This document shows positions 59,851 to 64,000 of a stretch of 64,000 nt of DNA, piece by piece. How positions within the stretch are numbered: position 1 is the stretch's first letter; the number at the start of each line of letters is the position of its first letter. The position numbers and the translations under genes are program-made. Location: contig JAFISE010000154.1 of the NCBI GenBank assembly GCA_022560025.1, positions 1 to 64,000 on the forward strand. The letters are read 5' to 3'. The stretch is from Stagonosporopsis chrysanthemi. Taxonomy: Eukaryota; Ascomycota; Dothideomycetes; Pleosporales; Didymellaceae. The notes below the pieces were generated by a model that was given only the letters and a program-made list of their open reading frames with translations, made no database searches and was not told the origin of the DNA.

Positions 59851-60710
59851 GTCACGGTTGAGGGCATCTCCTGCCTCACGTGCAGTTGCACCACCTCTGG
59901 TGAGACGAGGCTGCCTCTCCTGCACTAGCGCTGTTTACAGCTACCTATGTATATATACTGTTCGTAGCTTCGCACAATACAACCTCAGTTCAATCCTCAA
60001 ATCTTCCCGCACTGCTTGCACTCACTGCGACACAGTCGGAGCCAGAAACCATACGAGCTATCGAAAGTCAACTATACGATCAAACTTAAGCTACACCTAT
60101 CTCTTTATCAGAGAACTTGCCTTTTATGCAGGACAGCGGTCCAGCTCCTCTCAGATGCGAAGTACAGCTCCAGACCGCAGATATCAGAAAGAGTCCTGAT
60201 TCCAGCAATCAGACCCACATGGCCGTTTTTCCGCTGCCAGTATCAATCTGTACTTGGTCAGCAAGAGTTTCGTCTCTCAAAAAGGAAAGAGTAGCACCGC
60301 AACGACGACGTTTCCTTGAAAGCTACGTTCCAGCCTTTCAGCCTAGTACAATCATACCCTCAACTCTCCTACTGGATCTACTTGTGTATCATCCATAGAG
60401 CATGCAGGAGAGTGTGTCGGCATTTGGGTAAAGTAAGTGATCTGAAACGATGTTGGGCAGGTTCGAGGCGGGATTATATATGGTGGGGTGCGCTCCCACC
60501 CGTCGCAAGTCCTGTTTCGGAGTCGCAGCCTGCGTGTCAAGCTGCCTGTGGTCTAACGCGGCATTTCAGACGTCCTTATCGCTGTGCCGAACCGAACATT
60601 ATGTAACGGATAGTAAGCCAGCACTAAAGAAACAGACTTAGGCTCATATTGATCGTGCTCAATAGGACGTGCTCAATTGAAGGATACGCGAAGGATAGAC
60701 CAATTTTCAT
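59851..60710. other. Spacer, no gene recognised
   Basis: Upstream of the Dicer-like fragment no helicase motif I could be found on either strand. Short plus-strand frames at 59858-60398 have no family signature. The 3' end of the RNase III-like gene adjoins at 60711. Confidence 0.4.
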
Positions 60711-62682
60711 CTACGTTACCTCCCCAAGAAGCTCCAAGAACACCGATGAGCCTTTTGGATACTTGACAATGTCGCCCACAGTCATCTTTTCAATATCGAA
60801 CACTCTCCGCTCGTGTACCCCTCCAAAAGTCAGAGCTTGCACAGTGGGTGAAACGGCCACATTGAGACTGCGGAGTAGATCGCCTTGGGACCTATCCAGT
60901 GTGTCCACAAACTTAGCGTACTCACTGTCAGATGGGGTCATTATCCTTCGTCCCAGTTACTAATAGTTTCAGATCGGCTGCGATTCTACTCACATCTTAT
61001 CGGTGATACCGACATCTGTACCAGCGAAACCTTGATCTAACATAAGACCCAGAACGCCTTCACCGAATCTTGTCTCTAGCATATGCAAGCGCTGGCCAAG
61101 CCTCCTTCTGTCTGAGATCCACCGGTACTTTGTTCTGTACCCACTTGTGCCGATATCGATGTTCGGAAAAGTTTCTTGCATCATCGTCGCGGTCACGTCG
61201 GCTACGGATCTGTTGGCTGGGTTTCCGCGCTTTTTTGACGGACGTGTCAGATCGAATGGAGTCATGACTGTTGCACAGGTCAGCGTACGAGGGCCGCCAC
61301 ACTCCTTGAACAGCTGAAGGATATGGTGTCGGAGCAGTTGAAAGTGAGACATATTATGACCCAGACTAGCAATCAGATGGACCCTTTCCGCTCTCGAGAG
61401 CGTACCCGTGGCTTCCGGCGCCATTAAGCTCTCCTGAGCTTTGCGTAATCCTAGGATGTCTTGCAGTCTACCTATCAGGCAAGGACTGCCGATGTATATT
61501 AGAGTTTTTGCAAGCACTTCCGTTTTTCCTTCGCCCAGATCCTGGATTGCCTGTTGTATGGGAGGGGTAAAAAAGGTGTCTTGGGGGGTCTAGTGTCCAA
61601 AATCTTGACATTTTCGTTCTTCTGTCAGATATGTTCCAAACACGCCAGCGTGTGGAAGGGGTTCACATCCTCGGAGCTTCTTCCTGTGCCCAGACCCAAC
61701 CCTAGGTCCGCTAACTCTTTTTCCTGAAGGACTTCGCGCTTCACGCACGACGCCAGCAGTGTCGCAAGTCGATGCTGCTTCTCCATCCGCCACTAATGGG
61801 CATTCAATGTGTGTACTGTCACGGGACAGTTGATCTGCTGCAACTTGCACATTTGTCTCCTCATCGTCTAGAGAACGGTCATGTCGAGCCGACAAGAGTT
61901 GGCTATTGTTTTCCACTTCTTTCGGAACGTCTGTTTCGGCCGCTTCCTGTTGAAAAACCGTCGATACATGTTGCGGTGTCAAACAGCATGTCAAGGGAAC
62001 GCGGTCATGGTCACTGCTGGCCACAATTGACAATGAATGACTGTCTGTCTCCACACTAAACAAGGACCGTGCAAGGGAGCCCACGTCGAATGAGTTTGGA
62101 AGATCATCCAGAGATAGCAGTGTAGGATTTACCGACTGGCCAGTAGGAGTAAATATACTGAACAGTTTGTGATGTCAGCACGCTCTCGTAGGGAGGACCG
62201 GTCTGACTAACCCAATGTGGCGCATCATCCTGAGAACAACGGAAATGTCTTTCCCACAATCGAAGAAGACGACTGCTATGGTTGCATTGACAGCTTTAGC
62301 AAGAACACTTGACGACTGTGCGCCTTCCTGCTCGTTGAATCTAATGTGTGCGCTGATACCCGTTTGTCTCGCAATGGACGCGCGGTGTTCGTTGCTAGTC
62401 ATTCTTTTCCTGAAGTCGTTGGCGTAAGCTCGAAAGAAGTCAGTCCTCATTTGTATCGCGTGTGCTCTCGCCCTTACCTCTTGGGACTCCGGCTTCAAAG
62501 GCTAAGTAGTTCAGTAAGAACTCACTAAGTGCAGTGCCGAGCTGAGCCAACTTTCGATTTCCATCCCAGTCCTCCTCTACAGCTCCAGCCACTGTCAGCG
62601 CTTTCAATAGGTCATCATGTCTCGAGCGAAATTTATAGCCGATGATGTTTTCAATAGCCTGTGTTCTCATAGAAGAAGTCAT
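60711..62682 (-). CDS. RNase III-like protein lacking catalytic residues
   Basis: Five exons on the minus strand, 62682-62478, 62428-62212, 62157-61644, 61589-60994 and 60924-60711, give 581 aa (1,746 nt, in frame). Residues about 8-141 follow the RNase III fold: IENIIGYKFRSRHDDLLKAL, LGTALSEFLLNYL, and AKAVNATIAVVFFD before MMRHIG. Compared with the consensus ERLEFLGDAVL and ADxxEAxxGAxxxD, the metal-binding Asp is Thr50, and Asp/Glu of the second motif are Lys113 and Asn116; only the final Asp (125) remains. It is therefore probably an RNA-binding or structural protein. The C-terminal 440 aa contain no domain I know. The intron 61590-61643 has a weak GTGTTT donor and removes an in-frame TAG; otherwise the gene carries a nonsense codon. 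It is divergent from the gene at 63019. Confidence 0.7.
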
Positions 62683-63018
62683 GGCTTCCAAGCTTTCCAA
62701 AAACAGCCTCTTCAAAGTAGTGAAAGGACAGCTGGGCGCAGAGGAAAGCGTTGCGTTTATCTACTCCTGATTGGGTGACTATAGCTTGCAACCAATCAGA
62801 AGTAAGACACAGCCTAGTGTACCAGACTTAGCGGGGTCCGCACCTTTCAACAACCATTATAATTGCGACCTCGCCTTTTCTCTACGCGCGCGCTGGAAAA
62901 TTTCTTTTTTCCATCCACAACCGCAACCGCACAGTTTTCTCACGCGTTGTCATACGCGCGTGGCGATCATCGAGACAAGTGAGCAAGAAGGCGTTTCGAC
63001 TGAGCGAGACTTTACGAC
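62683..63018. promoter_or_regulatory. Bidirectional promoter region
   Basis: 336 bp separate the ATGs of the minus-strand RNase III-like gene and the plus-strand zinc-finger gene, so both promoters must lie here. Pyrimidine-rich runs occur at about 62870-62940 before the plus-strand start. No TATA box is evident. Confidence 0.5.
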
Positions 63019-64000
63019 ATGGCGGACTGCGGACGCGGGCGCGGAGGGCGAGAACGAGGCTGGAGAGGAGGACGCGGCGGTGGAGGAGCGGATAGAGGTG
63101 GTAATGTCTGTTATGAGTTCCGCAATTCTGGGGCTTGTAAGAAGACGAACTGTCCCTACACACACGAACAAGAGGGTCAACGCAAGAGGGTCGCTGAGTC
63201 AGAGGAACAGCAAAAAGCTCGCAGTAACTACAACGACTTCAAGAAGTACCTCGGTAACTCTTACGCGCCCTTGGATACACACGTCATGAGACAGGTCTGG
63301 AAGCGCGCATCGGCTATCTTGAACGAAGGCGACCGCGACTGGATTCAGCAGCTTCCCAAGGATCTCGCCGAAAATCAAGGAAAGTGCAACGGTCTGGCCC
63401 ACATCAAAGCCATTGTTTCAAGGAAGGCGAAATATTACGACCAGGACGACTACATCGACATTGCAAAAGCATTCCTCAATGTCATCACGGACAGCTCTCT
63501 ACTGGACTGCCTGGCAGTGGACACGTACGTTGACGCCATCTACATCTTCATCGGTGGCTCCAGAGGAAAGCGTGCATATCCTTTTCTTCAACACCTCTGC
63601 GAGACCTTGGTTGCCGCTCGGACAGATGAGTCTTCTTCCGTCAGCCAAAAGATCTTGGAACAGGCGTTTGTCAAGCTGTCCATTGTGCTTTACAAGCTTC
63701 TCAAGCGCGACCGTCATGCGAGACTTAATGAGCTTCTCGAACCTCTGGTCAAGACATTGACGAATGCTGTCAAAATCATTCCCACAGAAATACCATCCCC
63801 TACAGCAAATCTAGTCCGCAAGTTCTTGGGAGACATCCACCAGATGGTAGCGCGCGCTAAGGGTCTGGTTCAACAGGACGAGGATTCTAATAATGAACGA
63901 CTGACGAACTTGCTACGCGTAGCATCCTCGTATCCTCGAGACCTGGTGATACCGAACGATCGTCACGAAAACGACAAGAAAGACATCACCAACATTGTCA
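63019..64000 (+). CDS. CCCH zinc-finger protein, NFX1-helicase-like N-terminus (partial)
   Basis: An open frame runs from the ATG at 63019 to the window end (327 complete codons) without a stop or intron signal. Residues 2-28 are an Arg/Gly-rich RGG-type tract. Residues 31-49 form a CCCH finger, C-x8-C-x4-C-x3-H (CYEFRNSGACKKTNCPYTH). A long helical region follows (NYNDFKKYLGNSYAPLDTHV, LLDCLAVDTYVDAIYIFIGG, RAYPFLQHLCETLVAARTDE). This arrangement resembles the N-terminus of fungal NFX1-type zinc-finger helicases (ZNFX1 relatives; S. pombe Hrr1 acts in RNA silencing), but the helicase domain would be beyond the window, so the assignment is tentative. It is certain only that it is an RGG/CCCH protein, likely RNA-binding. 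Confidence 0.7.
   Translation, partial: MADCGRGRGGRERGWRGGRGGGGADRGGNVCYEFRNSGACKKTNCPYTHEQEGQRKRVAESEEQQKARSNYNDFKKYLGNSYAPLDTHVMRQVWKRASAILNEGDRDWIQQLPKDLAENQGKCNGLAHIKAIVSRKAKYYDQDDYIDIAKAFLNVITDSSLLDCLAVDTYVDAIYIFIGGSRGKRAYPFLQHLCETLVAARTDESSSVSQKILEQAFVKLSIVLYKLLKRDRHARLNELLEPLVKTLTNAVKIIPTEIPSPTANLVRKFLGDIHQMVARAKGLVQQDEDSNNERLTNLLRVASSYPRDLVIPNDRHENDKKDITNIV

Noticed and set aside
62771..63289. 172-codon plus-strand frame overlapping the start of the zinc-finger gene.
   Set aside because: The frame beginning at 63019 encodes the CCCH finger and stays open to the window end; the other is a shifted shadow.

Overview
The window looks like a chromosome segment of a filamentous ascomycete (Pezizomycotina). 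The grounds are GT-AG introns mostly 47-77 nt long with CTRAC-type branch sites, gene families typical of that group (killer-toxin-like GH18 chitinase, multi-LysM proteins, WSC, 2EXR, HET, NmrA), dispersed fungal-type 5S rRNA genes, and AT-rich transposon blocks whose copies differ almost only by C>T/G>A, as expected of repeat-induced point mutation (RIP). I cannot fix the species.

Layout. 0.9-3.2 kb is a RIP-mutated Fot1/pogo-like DNA transposon carrying a 434-bp palindromic MITE. 3.7-15.6 kb is gene-rich and holds a chitin-related cluster: a 1,362-aa LysM/CBM18/GH18 chitinase (minus), a divergent secreted protein with an 11-nt exon, a 2EXR-domain gene (minus), a LysM-WSC secreted protein and a four-LysM secreted protein. 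15.6-24.5 kb is sparse: a Copia 3' fragment with its LTR, an NmrA-like reductase gene, unrecognised fragments, and a broken HET-domain gene that ends at the next AT block.

25.1-50.15 kb is about 25 kb of AT-rich transposon graveyard with essentially no open frames. It can be resolved into nested insertions: pogo-like elements inside each other, three MITE copies in the whole window with 8-bp target duplications, solo LTRs of two families, a truncated Ty3/Gypsy element, and an internally deleted second pogo-like family. Its right edge cuts into the 3' end of an unrecognised gene at 50.13-50.87 kb.

50.9-64 kb is a mixed region. It holds two identical 5S rRNA genes in opposite orientation 4 kb apart, a protein-kinase pseudogene, the eroded helicase part of a Dicer-like gene, an intact-looking gene with an RNase III-like fold that lacks catalytic residues, and, divergent from it, the 5' part of a CCCH/NFX1-helicase-like gene running off the window. 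The neighbourhood of Dicer-like, RNase III-like and (tentatively) ZNFX1-like genes hints at an RNA-silencing theme. That is an inference from order and similarity only.

Exon structures were worked out by hand from frame continuity, splice motifs and family motifs. For each multi-exon model the spliced length is divisible by three with no internal stop.
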